A stretch of 64,000 nt of DNA from Diospyros lotus (GCF_014633365.1 NC_068339.1:26979316-27043315); one strand, 5' to 3'. Numbered from the stretch's first letter, positions 25,217 through 36,529 are shown. Translations and numbers: made by a program. Notes: generated by a model not told the origin, from the sequence alone.

Positions 25217-25630
25217 TTGCACAAAAATACTCGATTATAAATTCGATTACTCAATTACTTTTGATCTACTTGAAACTTGCAATAAATACTCGATTATAAA
25301 TGAATAATTCGTCGAGTATAAACTCTAACATACTCAAATATATTATAACTTGTAATTGATTATATGCTTTACAAAATTGGCTTACTCGAGTATAATAGAA
25401 CTTTATACTCAACTAAATAGATGAAATCATAAACTCCAATACCTAGATTAATAGATTACTTGAGTAAAATAGAATTTTTATTTGATTAATGCTTTGATAC
25501 ACTCAATTGGATTTATGCCTTACTCAATTATGGATTTTATATACTCGAATAATTCTATGTCGTATTAAGGTTTTGATATACTCAAATAATTCTATGTCTT
25601 ACTCGATTAAAACTCTATAAAAAATCATCA
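25217..25630. repeat. Patch of dispersed TACTCGATTA-like motifs
   Basis: At least a dozen copies of ACTCGATTA, ACTCGAGTA, ACTCAATTA or ACTCGAATA occur on one or other strand within 400 bases, with no regular period. No gene. Origin unknown. Confidence 0.5.
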
Positions 25631-25731
25631 TTAATATATTATTTTGAATATCATCAAAACAATTTTCTTATCAACAACAACATCTAAATAAGAAACATAA
25701 ACATTAAGCTCAAATATACATATATATATAA

Positions 25732-28700
25732 TGTGGCACCCTCACCCTTTAATACCCTAGCTTAGGGACCCAAGGAGGAAGTGTTAATAAGGATGGTACT
25801 TGCCACTCACATAAACATAATGCTGAACAACTAAATTTGAAACCCCCAACAAGGGTACTTAAATAACATACATATCTGTGGTAAATCTATGTAAATCAGG
25901 GTCATATATACATAATAAGTTTCAAAATACACTTATTTGACCCATACATAACAAAACAGTGGAAGTTGACATCAAAACAAGCCCTTAACTCTGGACTACT
26001 CTATACACATCTAAGCTTAGCACTCAGACTCCACTAGGCTCGGCATCCACTCTAGCCTTGCCCCTGCCTGGAATGATGCAAGCAAAGTGAGCCACAAGGC
26101 CCAGCAAGCAATATAAAATAACTGGAAGCTGGAATAGCTAAACTAAAACATAAGATGGTGAGACATGAAAAGATAATTGAATCTCACGCATCGCATATAT
26201 GAAATATACCATACTCATGGAAAGCTAAAACCCGCTAAAAACTGGCATGGGCCATGATATCACATGCAATATACTACTGACACCCATAATAAACTGACGT
26301 GGGGCTCTGAAATGTCATGCAACTGAAACATGACTCATGCTCATATAATAAATACACAATCAGGATGCATGCAATACATAAATAACCTCCAGAACCAATA
26401 AGACCCACACTGATTTGATTTGTGGGATTCACATACCACACAAGCCCGACCCCTAATAGCCCATCGGCTGACTGACGTGTGTATGCCCTGACGAAATAAT
26501 CCGGAGCATGCCTTACCCACTCAGTGCAAAATATAGGCATGCTAATCTTGATAATAATAATCGATGAATAAACCCATGCTTGCACAACTCATCGTGAACC
26601 CATGTATGTATAGTAATCTTAAACTTTAACCATGCATTTATTCATACTTAAAATAAGATAGCATGCTCTAATCATGTAAATGAAGGATCAAAAACGAGGA
26701 TACAAAAGCATGCAGCGGAAGCGGTTTAAAATCAAAACCGTTCCTCGTATTGATTAGAATCTAGGAGACTTACTTTTACGACGGATTACCGGTCGTAATG
26801 GAGCAACAGGAGCAGGATGAGCGGGAGCTACGGCGCGTGGTGGAGACGACGGCTGTCTTGCGATCCTTCGGCTCCTTCGCATCAGAACTTCGAGGCTCTC
26901 TTTCGATCTTCCGGAATATGACTCGAACTCGTGGCCTCTCTTCGGTGAAGAAGAATGAAAAACGACTTGGATGAAAAAACAAATAATGAGAGAATATATA
27001 AGGAGAACCCTAGGGTTAAAACCCTAGTGGGCCAAACCCTAATGGGCCAAGATCTTTTAATTAATTTTCTAATTGGGTTAGCCCAATTAATTAATTAAAA
27101 ACCCTAATGAACTATTATTTTATTCTAGCCCAATTAATTATGGACCATTCTGAATAAAATAATTCTCTCTCAATATAATTCATCCAACAAGCCAAATGTA
27201 TTAAAAAATACATGAGTTACATCGAGCTACCCCGGGGACCAAAAGACAAATTATTCACGGCTACTAAAATGATCAAAATATCCCTGCTACCTAGTAGCGA
27301 TATTTTGTCATTCTAAGTGTTCCAACTATCACCATATGGTAACACTGACCCCACGAATAATTTTGCACATGCCATGTCTTTGACCTACTAGTGTAATGAC
27401 GAAAATACCCCTCTGCGTAACACCCATCATTTAGAAAGGAATAATGTACTAACACCTTTCTAAATGACTTCTACCATCCTTAGATCACTAGTCCAATAAT
27501 CCGTGACTACTCGAATGTACTTGCTTATCACTGGGAGCTACCCAGAAGCACACACTCTTAAGTCACGTTCCCAGGGCCCTGGATTATTCGATTATTCTTG
27601 GACAATCACAAGGGGGTGAATCACAGAAACCATCTTGTATTAGTCTGTCTTAGCTAATTAGAAACCATACTCCTAACTCAAAAGGATATTGATCTTTGAT
27701 AGACCTCACCTACAATGAATCTAAGAATATAGCTCTAGGTTCACTAGACCACCAACTAATACTCAAGTATTAGAGTACTCGTCCACGTAGTAGCAGTGAT
27801 AGACTAGCTCCATGATAATTAGTACTTTGTCATTAGCTTCTATCACAGGTCCACTCTACGCATTCCAAATGCACTTGTACAATTAGAGTAAACGGACTGT
27901 TTACTGGCTAAGGCAAGCCATCCTCCATTAGGATCTATTGCACAATGATCTTATCATGATAGAATGCCCAGTTCTATCAAAAGATCAAGAGTAATATTTT
28001 CTTGCTTATTAAGTACCCATGATTCATGCCTAACTGTGAAGAACGACCCATCACATGAATCACTTACTTAATAGCATGGACACCTTTCCAACAATTAAAT
28101 GCAAATAATATATGTGCCATAAACTGAATAAGAGAAACATCATTACCATAAATTAAACAAAACGTGTCTTTAGGGCATACATTTCCAACAGTAAAATGCT
28201 CCATAAAATACCTCATATAATTCTCTTTCATTTATATAAGTCATACGTGTAATGCATAGTCAAATTTGGAGATTTTCGTGAAGCATATTCTGTCATTGGG
28301 CATTATTTAAAAAAAATGGAAGTTGGACAGTTTTGACATCTCTCAGTAGTTTAGGTATAAATCCCTCATATTAACTCCAATTGAGCTGATTTAAGATTCC
28401 ATGAGAATACAAGAGGAATATCTACAACTTTCATGTTTTAAGTTTTGAGATATTCAGACTGTAACAAGGTCAAAATCGACCTGCAAATTGAAAACATAGT
28501 GCTATAATTTTACTGTTCATCATCTTCTTGGCGAAACAGAATTTAAAACTCCACCAACTCTGAAACCCTATCAAAAATAGCATCATCCCCAATGAAATAG
28601 GGGTAAACAAGACCCCTTGGACCGATTATAATGAAGTTTAACCACAAAATGAGATTAAACAAAGCTTTTGATACAAAATGATATACTTATATATGCATAT

Positions 28701-29278
28701 GTATAATTGGAAAAACATGGCTATATAGATGAGGATGCTTGCCTTTTCTTGCTTCTAACTTGTTGATAAACCACCTAAGCTTGCTTTTCCGGCCCCCCTT
28801 GCTTGCTAACTCTTGAAGAGACAAAGAAACAAAGACCCAAAATAAAACTCTCTGCTTCCTGTGTATTCCTTCCTCTGGCCGAAAATATTTCCTCTTCCTC
28901 ATCTCTCTCTTAGATGAATACATACACAAGGGCTCTTTGGGTGAAAATAATTCACATACAATGATTCCAAAAGCAACAATCTCACATGCTTGGAAGCATT
29001 CAGAAGCTAGAAGAAGGAACTTGGTGGCAACCTCACGCGCACAACTCTCTGCCTCCACACAATTAATATAACCCACTTACACCACATTGCCATCTACATA
29101 CATACACCACATAATTAACTTAATAACATAATTTATTTACTTAACAATCTCCACATATTACATAAATCACCATATACTCTTATTCTAGATATCACAATAT
29201 TTCTGGGGCGTTGCTTATAAACACAAGTGATGTTTGTAAAAGTTTGTTAAAGAGAACTTTCCAATCACATTCACTTAG
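25732..29278 (-). repeat. Reversed chromovirus-like LTR, split by a copia-like solo LTR
   Basis: It starts TGTGGCACCC at 25732. The block CCTGGAATGATGCAAGCAAA and GTGAGCCACAAGGCCCAGCA (26069-26108) is the U5 marker shared with other LTRs here, and 28360-28480 (CTACAACTTTCATGTTTTAA) matches the leader-proximal part of the LTRs at 39720-39800 and 48530-48600. No primer site lies at its left end, so it is a 3' LTR or solo copy. It is interrupted by 26681-28190 and truncated on the right by the Tat element at 29279. Confidence 0.65.
26681..28190 (-). mobile_element. Solo LTR, Ty1/copia-like, 1510 bp
   Basis: On the minus strand it starts TGTTGGAAATGTATGCCC and ends ..GATCCTTCA. The perfect 5-bp duplication GTAAA lies at 26676-26680 and 28191-28195. 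The TGTTGG..ATGCCC start is shared with BARE/Angela-type copia LTRs of plants. Near the U5 end (26760-26990) is a GC-richer transcribed leader with AACCCTAGGG stretches. There is no internal region, so it arose by LTR-LTR recombination. Confidence 0.85.
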
Positions 29279-29741
29279 TGATGTGGCACCACCTAAAATT
29301 ACAAAAATACCCCTATGCGCCAATAGTCTTACTCGCCACGTGGATCGCTTGAGAGACTGACAGGTGGCAAGTCTACAATTTGGAGCGGAGGCCAAAAAAT
29401 CTGGGCCGGGCCGCAAGACCCTTTCCAACTTGATCGAGATCCTCGGGAGTCGTGCCCCCGCTTATCACGGGTTTATCTTGGGTACACCATAACGGGTCTG
29501 CATATAAAAAGACAAGAGCTCTCACCAGGTATGACCAAGCTCTACAACTCTCACAGTTATTACGACTTGCATTTATTCTACTGATTTGAGCGTCAGAGTC
29601 CACCCCGGGGACCCTAGCCCCGCCACTCCGTTGTCTTGCAGGTTTTATCACCGAGGTCCGACATCGCCAAATCTGAGGTTTGATTATCGAGGTCCCTTCG
29701 CAGAGGTGGCATGTGGTGGTCGGTCCCAAAAACCATCATCA
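29279..29741 (+). repeat. 5' LTR of Tat-type element
   Basis: Starts TGATGTGGCACC and ends CCATCATCA. It contains GCATATAAAAAGACAAG (about 29500), a likely TATA box. It matches 36061-36524 with scattered substitutions. Confidence 0.9.
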
Positions 29742-29760
29742 TTTGGCACTCACCGTGGGG
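29742..29760 (+). promoter_or_regulatory. Primer binding site region of Tat-type element
   Basis: TTTGGCACTCACCGTGGGG directly after the LTR. Retand/Tat elements typically have TTTGGCGCCCACCGTGGGG here; the copy differs at two positions. Confidence 0.75.
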
Positions 29761-29884
29761 CCGATGTCTAGACTCGCCAGCCTCTTCTTTCCCTACCTCG
29801 CGCTTCGGACTTCAACTCCTCACCTCGGACCTCGGTCTTTCCACATGTATCACACGACTTTCACTCCTGGCCATAACTACCTAC

Positions 29885-30255
29885 ATGGCTCCCCGAAGGG
29901 ATGTGACTCAAAGCCAGGTTGGGGCTAATCTAGAGGCCCCACCGCAAGGGGAGAATCCACCACCTCCGGCCAATCCAATGCCGGAGGATTGACTCACCAG
30001 GCTGGAGAATCAGGTCCAACAGTTAACAAAGTTGTTGACTAGTTATTTACACCAGAATGAACAACATCGTCCGCACATGCCCTCTTAGAGGGCGGAGCAC
30101 CAGTCGCCTCCTCCTACTCGGGAGCCTCATCAATCCCACCAGTCAGGCCAGGAAATCCACCCCTCTAAGGCAGCAGGATCTACTTCTTCCCCCTCACGAG
30201 AAGGAAGGACTTCGCAGGAGAGGCGATTGCATTTCCTAGAGAGGCAAGTTCAGGA
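29885..30255 (+). pseudogene. gag N-terminal remnant, Tat-type
   Basis: ATG at 29885 opens MAPRRDVTQSQVGANLEAPP, a Pro/Gln-rich start usual for Tat gag, and stops at 29992. The same frame continues as LTRLENQVQQLTKLLTSYL with further stops. The capsid core, zinc knuckle and protease are absent: at about 30255 the sequence jumps directly to the start of RT. This is a deletion of roughly 2 kb or more compared with complete Tat elements, so the copy cannot assemble particles. Confidence 0.65.
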
Positions 30256-31500
30256 ACTCAAAAAAGGAAGAGGAAGTTTGCCCCAGAGCGGGCTAAAGCT
30301 ATAGAGGCTGAGGTGGAAAAGCTTATGGAGGAAAATCATATTCGAGAGGTCAACTATCCAGAGTGGTTAGCCAACGTGGTCCTTGTTTTTAAAGGGTCGG
30401 GAAAATGAAGGCTTTGTATTGATTTTAAAGATCTTAATAAGGCCGCCCGAAGGACAGTTACCCTCTGCTCAGGATTGACGCGTTGATTGACGGAATAACG
30501 GGATGTCAGCTGATCAGTTTCTTGGATGCATTCTAGGGGTACCACCAAATCCCATTACACCCTGAGGATCAGGAAAAGACTGCCTTCATCACAGATAAGG
30601 CCACCTATTGTTATTGAGTCATGCCCTTTGGGTTGAAGAACATCGGAGCTACATATCAGAGGTTAGTCAACAAGCTGTTCAAGGCTCAGCTCGGTCGAAA
30701 CATGGAGGCTTACGTTGATGATATCCTGGTCAAGAGTCTCTTAGCAGAGCAGCATCCAAACGACTTAGAGGAGTGCCTCCAGACCTTGCATCAGTATCAG
30801 ATAAAGCTCAACCCGGCTAAGTGTGCATTCGGGGTGACAGCTGGTAAATTCTTGGGGTTCATGGTGCATTACCGGGGGATTGAGGCTAACCCCTCAAAGA
30901 TAAAAGCCATTCTTGAGATGCCTTATCCTCGTAGTATTAAGAAGGTGCAGAGACTAACCGGGAGGATAGCGGCATTAGGGAGGTTCTTGGCAAGATCTGC
31001 GGAGAGGCAATTGCCATTTTTTAAGGCCTTAACTCGGGTCCAGAATTTTGCATGGACAGAGAAATGTCAAGAGGTGTTTGAGCAGTTGAAACAGTGTCTG
31101 GTCTCCCCCTCAGTCCTAGCTAAGCCACAGCCGGGAGAGTCGCTATACATTTATCTGGCTGCCTCGGACGAGGCCGTCAGTTTGGTTTTGGTATGGGAGG
31201 AAGACAAAGTTCAAAATCCGGTCTATTATGTGAGCAAGAGATTGTTCGGAGCCGAGATTCGTTACACTCCAACAGAAAAGTTGGCCTATGCCCTAGTCAT
31301 CTCCGCTCGAAAGTTGAGGCCTTACTTCGAGGCACACCATATTATCGTCCTATCAAGTTAGCCATTGAGGCATGTGTTGGGAAAGCCGGACTTGTCGGGG
31401 AGGATGCTCAAGTGGGCGGTGGAGCTAAGCGCTTTCGACATCGAATATCGACCTCGGCCGGCCATCAAGGCACAGGCTTTTGCTGACTTTATCATGGAGG
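30256..31500 (+). pseudogene. Reverse transcriptase and RNase H of Tat-type pol
   Basis: It starts KRKFAPERAKAIEAEVEKLM, the N-terminal RT block, followed by YPEWLANVVLV. Then come a TGG-to-TGA stop in the GKWR block (about 30406), a frameshift near 30450-30475, and stops at LDAF*GYHQ (about 30535) and CY*VMPFGLKN (about 30617). The catalytic YVDD motif is intact (AYVDDILVKS, about 30708-30735). The RNase H domain (about 31015-31353) reads LYIYLAASDEAVS, so it lacks the usual catalytic Asp, as is common in the Tat branch. A stop at 31359 separates it from the connection region ending near 31500. The product would copy element RNA into DNA in the particle; this copy is dead. Confidence 0.9.
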
Positions 31501-31539
31501 GCACCCTACCAGTGGAAGCAGACGAAGGGGTTTCCCAGA

Positions 31540-31805
31540 CTTGGACTCTCTCTGTGGATGGCAGCTCCAGTGTCAGAGGTAGTGGTGCTGGATTACTACT
31601 CCGGGGCCTTGATGGCCAGGCTTGGCCATATGCCCTCCACTTCGAGTTCAATGCCTCTAACAATGAGGCTGAGTACGAGGCGCTCATTGCCGGGCTCAGA
31701 CTAGCGGAACAGATGGGAGTCAGGGATTTGGAGGTATATTCTGACTTGAACTTAATTATGCAACAGGTCACAGGGGAGTTTGAAGCCCGGGAGGACGCCA
31801 TGGCC
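31540..31805 (+). pseudogene. Archaeal-type RNase H (aRNH) domain of Tat-type pol
   Basis: The frame 31365-31808 carries a second RNase H. Candidate catalytic residues are D in LSVDGSSS, E in NNEAEYEALIAGLRLAEQ, D in VYSDLNL and a terminal D in EAREDAMA. This second RNase H of archaeal or plant type marks the Tat lineage and probably replaces the decayed gypsy RNase H. A TAA follows at 31806, then the frame resumes as YLAIAKDLITRF and a TAG breaks PRA*NVVADALLR (about 31878). Apart from these stops the domain is well preserved. Confidence 0.85.
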
Positions 31806-31879
31806 TAATACTTGGCAATAGCCAAAGATCTTATAACACGGTTTCAAGCGGTGAAAATCAATCATGTCCCACGTGCGTA

Positions 31880-33033
31880 GAATGTAGTAGCGGATGCTCT
31901 CTTGAGGATAGCTGCTTCTTCCTTCCCCAAGAATTCCCGAGTTGTCTACATGGAGTCGTTGCCCCAGAGGAGCATAGAGATAGAAGCAGAGCAGCTTTGC
32001 GTAGAAGGGGTAGAAAATTGGATGGATCCGATTGTAGCACATCTAACAAATGGATGGCTACCAGAGGAGGAACAAGAGAGTCGAAAACACAAGCATCGGG
32101 TTGCCAAGTTTCTTCTGATCGGATCAGACTTTTACAGGAAATCCTTCACTCAACCGTTGCTGAAATGCGTTGGGCCCGTCGAGGCTGACTACATCTTAAG
32201 GGAAATCCACGAGGGGATTTGCGGTAGTCACATCGGAGCTTGGTCTCTTTCCCAAAAGGCACTTTGACAAGGGTACTATTGGCCAACAATGATAAGCGAC
32301 GTTGTGCAGTTGGTCCGGACTTGTGAGAGATGCCAAAGAACTTCTAACCTAGTTCATACCTTGACAGCTGAACTCACCCACCTGGCTTTGCCTTGTCCAT
32401 TTTCCAGGTGGGGAGTGGATATCCTCGGGCCCTTCCCACTAGCGGCTGGACAAAAAAAGTACCTAATTGTAGCCATCGACTACTTTACTAAGTGGGTGGA
32501 GGCTGAGCCTTTGGCAACTATTACAGGCCGGAGGGTAAAGCAATTCCTTTGGAAATCCATCATCTGCCAGTTCGGTATTCCAAGGGTGATAATAATGGAT
32601 AATGGCACCCAATTCGAGGACCGGTCGGTGAAAGAATGGTACCGCGAGTTGGGGATTAAGCAGCATTTTACCTCAGTGGCCCATCCTCAAGCTAATGGGC
32701 AGGTGGAGCTGACGAACATGACCATCCTATAAGGACTCCGAGCTCGGAGGCTCTTATCCCTGTCGAGATTGGGGTGACGAGCTACCGAGTGGAGCATTTT
32801 GATTCAGAGGTTAATGAACAAGGGCTAAGGTGCAACTTGGATCTAATGGATGAGCTTCGAGACCTGGCGCAAATTCGACAAGCCGCGTATAACCAATGCA
32901 TTGCTAGGTACTACAATCGACGAGTCCACGCTAGGAGTTTCATGCCAGGAGATCTTGTACTACGACGATTTGACGTGAGTCATCCTCGGGACGCGAATAA
33001 ACTAACTCCGAACTGGGAAGGACCGTATTGGGT
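31880..33033 (+). pseudogene. Integrase of Tat-type pol (first part)
   Basis: The HHCC zinc finger is readable (REIHEGICGSHIGAWSL.. and CERCQRT), split by a TGA at 32268. The DDE core follows in the frame 32289-32732: D in VAIDYFTKWVEAEP, D in IIMDNGTQFED and E in ANGQVELTNMTIL. After TIL about 40 codons are missing, and the frame shifts into TPSSEALIPVEIGVTSYRVE. The C-terminal part (32774-33033) reads MPGDLVLRRFDVSHPRDANK and TPNWEGPYWVM, where the solo LTR enters. The normal role is joining the DNA copy to the chromosome. The deletion and shift make it non-functional. Confidence 0.9.
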
Positions 33034-33038
33034 GATGG
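33034..33038. repeat. Target duplication GATGG (left; right copy 34903-34907)
   Basis: A perfect 5-bp duplication flanks the solo LTR 33039-34902. Joining the flanks restores the integrase reading frame. Confidence 0.9.
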
Positions 33039-34902
33039 TGTTAGTGTAGGTGCTCTAGACCCAATCAGATTGGGCATGTTGTACACTGACAATTGTAATC
33101 ATGTTATTATTTGAATAAGGAGTTATTCAAATTCACAAGAAGTCATTCTATTAGTTTCTTGTTATTATTGTAATAACAGAATGAAATTAGATAGAAGTCC
33201 ATATGATGTATACTGTGAATAATCTATAAGGATGTGAGATGATGCATCACAGTTTCTAGACATCATTAAACGTCCCAAGTCGTAGCAATGTCAAGAATGG
33301 ACATTGACAATTACGGTAAGACTTGTATGTGCTATGTTTTTGCTATGTGATAGCAATGGGGGTCTCACACCCATAGGCATGGGGATGCCTAGACAAGTAC
33401 ATAGGTGACCAATGTTAGAGAACGTGTCACTGGACATGACTCGCCATGAGAATCCATTTTGGTTATATGTTGATGGAATTCTTATACGAGATGGGTGTAA
33501 CTAATCCTTGGACCTGAGGTTGTCACGGTTATCTCATAAGAAGACCGATATGCTTTGACATCGTTTCGATGGGCCTAGATAAAGGCTGCACGTGGGCGAT
33601 CGTTGGGCATATCGTGAGGCTTATGGAGATGGGTGCATAACCAAGATGGGACTCGTCTATCCCTTGATAGAGGATGATGTATCTAAGGCGCCTTCGGTGG
33701 ATATTCACTTTAAATCCATGACCATGGTAAAAGAGATAAATAAGGAGTTATTGATTTACTTTCTATTAAGTGAAGATATCCAGAAGACCGAAGAAAACTC
33801 ATGTGATCGTTATCAAGCAACACATCGCCATACTTGAGATCACATAAGATACATTGACGAGAGGATCGAATTACACGGTAACCATGCTCGTGAAAGGTTA
33901 TTTGCGGATTATGAATCATTCTGAATAATTGGGTAGGCATGATGCCTTGCTAGAGGCCAATCTTGTCTTATGTGTTCGTACTGACACATTGCCAACATAT
34001 TCGGGAGCCTAATGAGTCATACGTAATAGGCACGGTCCCTGGCTTAAACCAGGAAAGCGGACGTATGGTTAAGTGGGACACTTCGACAAGAAGTTGTGCC
34101 GTCATAGGTTTTCACAGGAAAAGAACAAACAGACGTAATGACGTCGATATGACGAGGGGTCGTCATAAAGGAAAAGGTTTCCTAAAATAGCAATTGATTA
34201 AATTAGAAAGTAGTTTCTAACTTAATGATTAAATTAGAAAAGAAGTTTCTAATTTAATAATTTGGGCTTAATTTAATACTTGGGCTAAATAAAGTATTTG
34301 TGCCAAATAATAAATTAAATTAAATATTTGGGCTAAATTAGATTTGGGTCAAATATTAAATAATAAATATTATATTTGGGTTAAATTAGATTTGGGCCAA
34401 ATATTAAATATTAAATATTTGGGCTTAAATTAGATTTGGGCCAAATATTTTATAAATGTATTTGGGCCACTTTAATCTCTAGTTGGACTAGGATTAATGG
34501 GCTAGCCCAATCCATGTCCATTAGGGTTTGGGAAACCCTAGGAGGTTGCCTCCCTATATATAGCCCTTTATGGGATGCCCAAATTAAGCCACTTTTATTT
34601 TGTTGGTTTTCAAGAGTTGAAAATCGATTCTTTTACCGTCCATACACAAGCCGCGCAAAGGAGAAGAAGCTAGCACTCCTATTCCGTTCTCCTTGCCAAC
34701 GGACACGTGCCGCGTATCACGAGTTAGAGGCCGGACGCTTGGACGGCTCCGATCCGCGAACGACTCGATAATCTAAAGGTTAGATTTGTTTATTTGTTTG
34801 TGAATGATTTAATTTCGACGTTGATCCAATCGCCGGGATCGGGGTAAGGTTCAAGTTTTTGAACTACGCTGCTTGCCCCGTAGCGATCTTGCTTTACTTT
34901 CA
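33039..34902 (+). mobile_element. Solo LTR, family S copy 1 (1864 bp)
   Basis: Starts TGTTAGTGTAGG, ends GCTTTACTTTCA, TG..CA termini, perfect GATGG duplication. Near-identical over most of its length to the copies at 42809-44804 (reversed) and 48919-50913. It contains a TATA box (CCCTATATATAGCCC, about 34551-34565) and an array of TTTGGGCCAAATATTAAAT units (about 34260-34455). It lacks about 130 bp present in the other copies, partly in that array. No internal region and no long open frame. The superfamily is uncertain, copia-like by terminus. Confidence 0.9.
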
Positions 34903-35034
34903 GATGGAATCCTTAAGTCTGGGGGCATATCGACTAGAAGACATGGAAAGCAAGCCCTTGAAGCATACTTGGAATGTGCAAAACTTAAGGAAGTTTTATC
35001 AATGAGCAAGGGAATTCCCCAAACCTCTTTGTAC
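34903..35034 (+). pseudogene. C-terminal end of Tat-type integrase, beyond the solo LTR
   Basis: The reading frame interrupted at 33033 resumes: ESLSLGAYRLEDMESKPLKH then TWNVQNLRKFYQ and stop near 35030. This is the usual Tat pol ending (GTYRL..W N..LK.FY). It shows that the solo LTR landed inside an exon of pol, about 45 codons before the end, after this part was already in place. Confidence 0.85.
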
Positions 35035-35116
35035 TTCTTTTTATGACTAATGGCAATACTTCGAATTCTCTCCATCTAAGAGTAATTTCACAAAAGACAA
35101 CACTTCTCCAAAGAAA

Positions 35117-35490
35117 AATCCAAGGGTCACGAGCCCTAGGCCGTCCCCAAAGGTGGACTAATGGCCACAGAAAAACTCTAACCTAACACCCTCTCCCGCG
35201 AGGGAGTGACTGAAATCCAAGGGTCACGAGCCCTAGGCCGTCCCCAAAGGTGGACTAAGGGCCACGGACAAACTCTAGCCCGACCCCATCCTCCACGAGG
35301 GAGTGGCTAAAATCCAAGGGTCACGAGCCCTAGGTCGTCCCCAAAGGTGGACTAAGGGCCACGGACAAACTTTAGCCCGACACCCTCCTCCACGAGGGAG
35401 TGACTAAAATCCAAGGGTCACGAGCCCTAGGCCATCCCCAAAAGTGGACTAATGGCCACAGAAAAGCCATAGCACAACACCCTCCTGCTT
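35117..35490 (+). repeat. 97-bp tandem repeat in the 3' untranslated region, about 4 copies
   Basis: Unit marker ATCCAAGGGTCACGAGCCCT recurs with the following CCAAG at 35121, 35218, 35315 and 35412, an exact period of 97. The units share CCCCAAAGGTGGACTAAGGG and end in CGAGGGAGTGRCT. The middle copies are the most alike. It sits between the end of pol and the polypurine tract. Confidence 0.95.
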
Positions 35491-36060
35491 GTCGACTTAG
35501 GGAGAACCAAGGTTCGGATTAACCCTCTTCAACTATGCAATGGATCGGGGTTCAACTAATCTTAGACCATATGTCCATAACCAAGAAATGAGTCAAAATA
35601 GAATGGCATTGTATAAAAGTACGAGGGTCCAATACATGGTGATAAAGAAAGTACAAAAAACCCTAGCTGAAAAAAAAAAAAAAAAAAACACAAGCAGTAA
35701 AAGTAAAAAAAAAAATCAAAGCAAAGGAGGGAGGGAAAGGCTAACCTCAAAGGATTGGGAGCTTGTCTTGAAGTGATGAGTGTGGGGTGGGACCTTAGGA
35801 TTTATATAGAGGGGCCCAAGACCTCCAACCAAACACCTCTTAAAAATTCAAAATAATGAATGTTTCCCTCCAACGAATGTTTCCTTCCAACCAAAGACCC
35901 CTTGTAATTTCAAGGTAATAAATGAGGTTGTTAAGCATTAATCTCATGTTTAAAACACCCTTATGTGTCTTAGAGAGAATTTACGATCAAATAACCTCAG
36001 AAATTAAGCTACTCCTCGACCTAGCAAGATTCTCAGCTCGGCTCATGGAGTGGGGGCAAG
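35491..36060 (+). other. 3' untranslated region of Tat-type element with polypurine tract
   Basis: No gene; the small open frame at 35540-35776 is A-rich and unsupported. The polypurine tract TGGAGTGGGGGCAAG ends at 36060, directly before the 3' LTR. Confidence 0.7.
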
Positions 36061-36524
36061 TGATGTGGCACCACCTAAAATTACCAAAATACCCCTACGC
36101 ACCAATAGTCTTACTCGCCACGTGGATCGCTTGAGAGACTGACATGTGGCAAGTCTACAATCAGGAGCGGAGGTGAAAAAATTCGGGCCGGGCCGTAAGA
36201 CCCGTTCCAACTTGACCGAGATCCTCGGGAGTCATGCCCCCACTCATCACGGGTTTATCTCGGGTACACCATAACGGGTCTGCATATAAAAAGACAAGAG
36301 CTCTCACCAAGTATGACCAAGCTCTGCAACTCTCACAGTTATTACGTCTTGCATTTATTCTACTGATTTGAGTGTCGGAGTCCACCCAGGGGGACCCTAG
36401 CCCCGCCACTCCGTTACCTTGCAGGTTCTATCACCGAGGTTCGACATCGCCAAGTCCGAGGTTTGATTATCGAGGTCCATTCGCAGAGGTGGCACGCGGT
36501 GGTCGGTCCCAAAAACCATCATCA
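36061..36524 (+). repeat. 3' LTR of Tat-type element
   Basis: Near-identical partner of 29279-29741; starts TGATGTGGCACC and ends CCATCATCA. Confidence 0.9.
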
Positions 36525-36529
36525 CTTGG

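Larger units (their letters stand above)
29279..36524 (+). mobile_element. Tat/Retand-type Ty3/gypsy retrotransposon, internally deleted
   Basis: LTRs of 463-464 bp lie at 29279-29741 and 36061-36524, flanked by CTTAG (29274-29278) and CTTGG (36525-36529), a duplication with one change. The primer site TTTGGCACTCACCGTGGGG follows the 5' LTR. Pol has RT, a degenerate RNase H, an archaeal-type RNase H and integrase, a combination diagnostic of the Tat branch. Most of gag and all of protease are deleted, and a solo LTR (33039-34902) splits the end of integrase. A 97-bp tandem repeat precedes the polypurine tract. Confidence 0.9.

Noticed and set aside
24300..25299. Chain of plus-strand frames suggesting a gene with exons
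   Set aside because: The segment matches the U5 side of chromovirus LTRs in this window; no splice-consistent protein family.
28687..29076. 129-codon minus-strand frame
   Set aside because: It lies in the leader region of a reversed LTR and has no recognisable domain; LTRs of the same family lack it.
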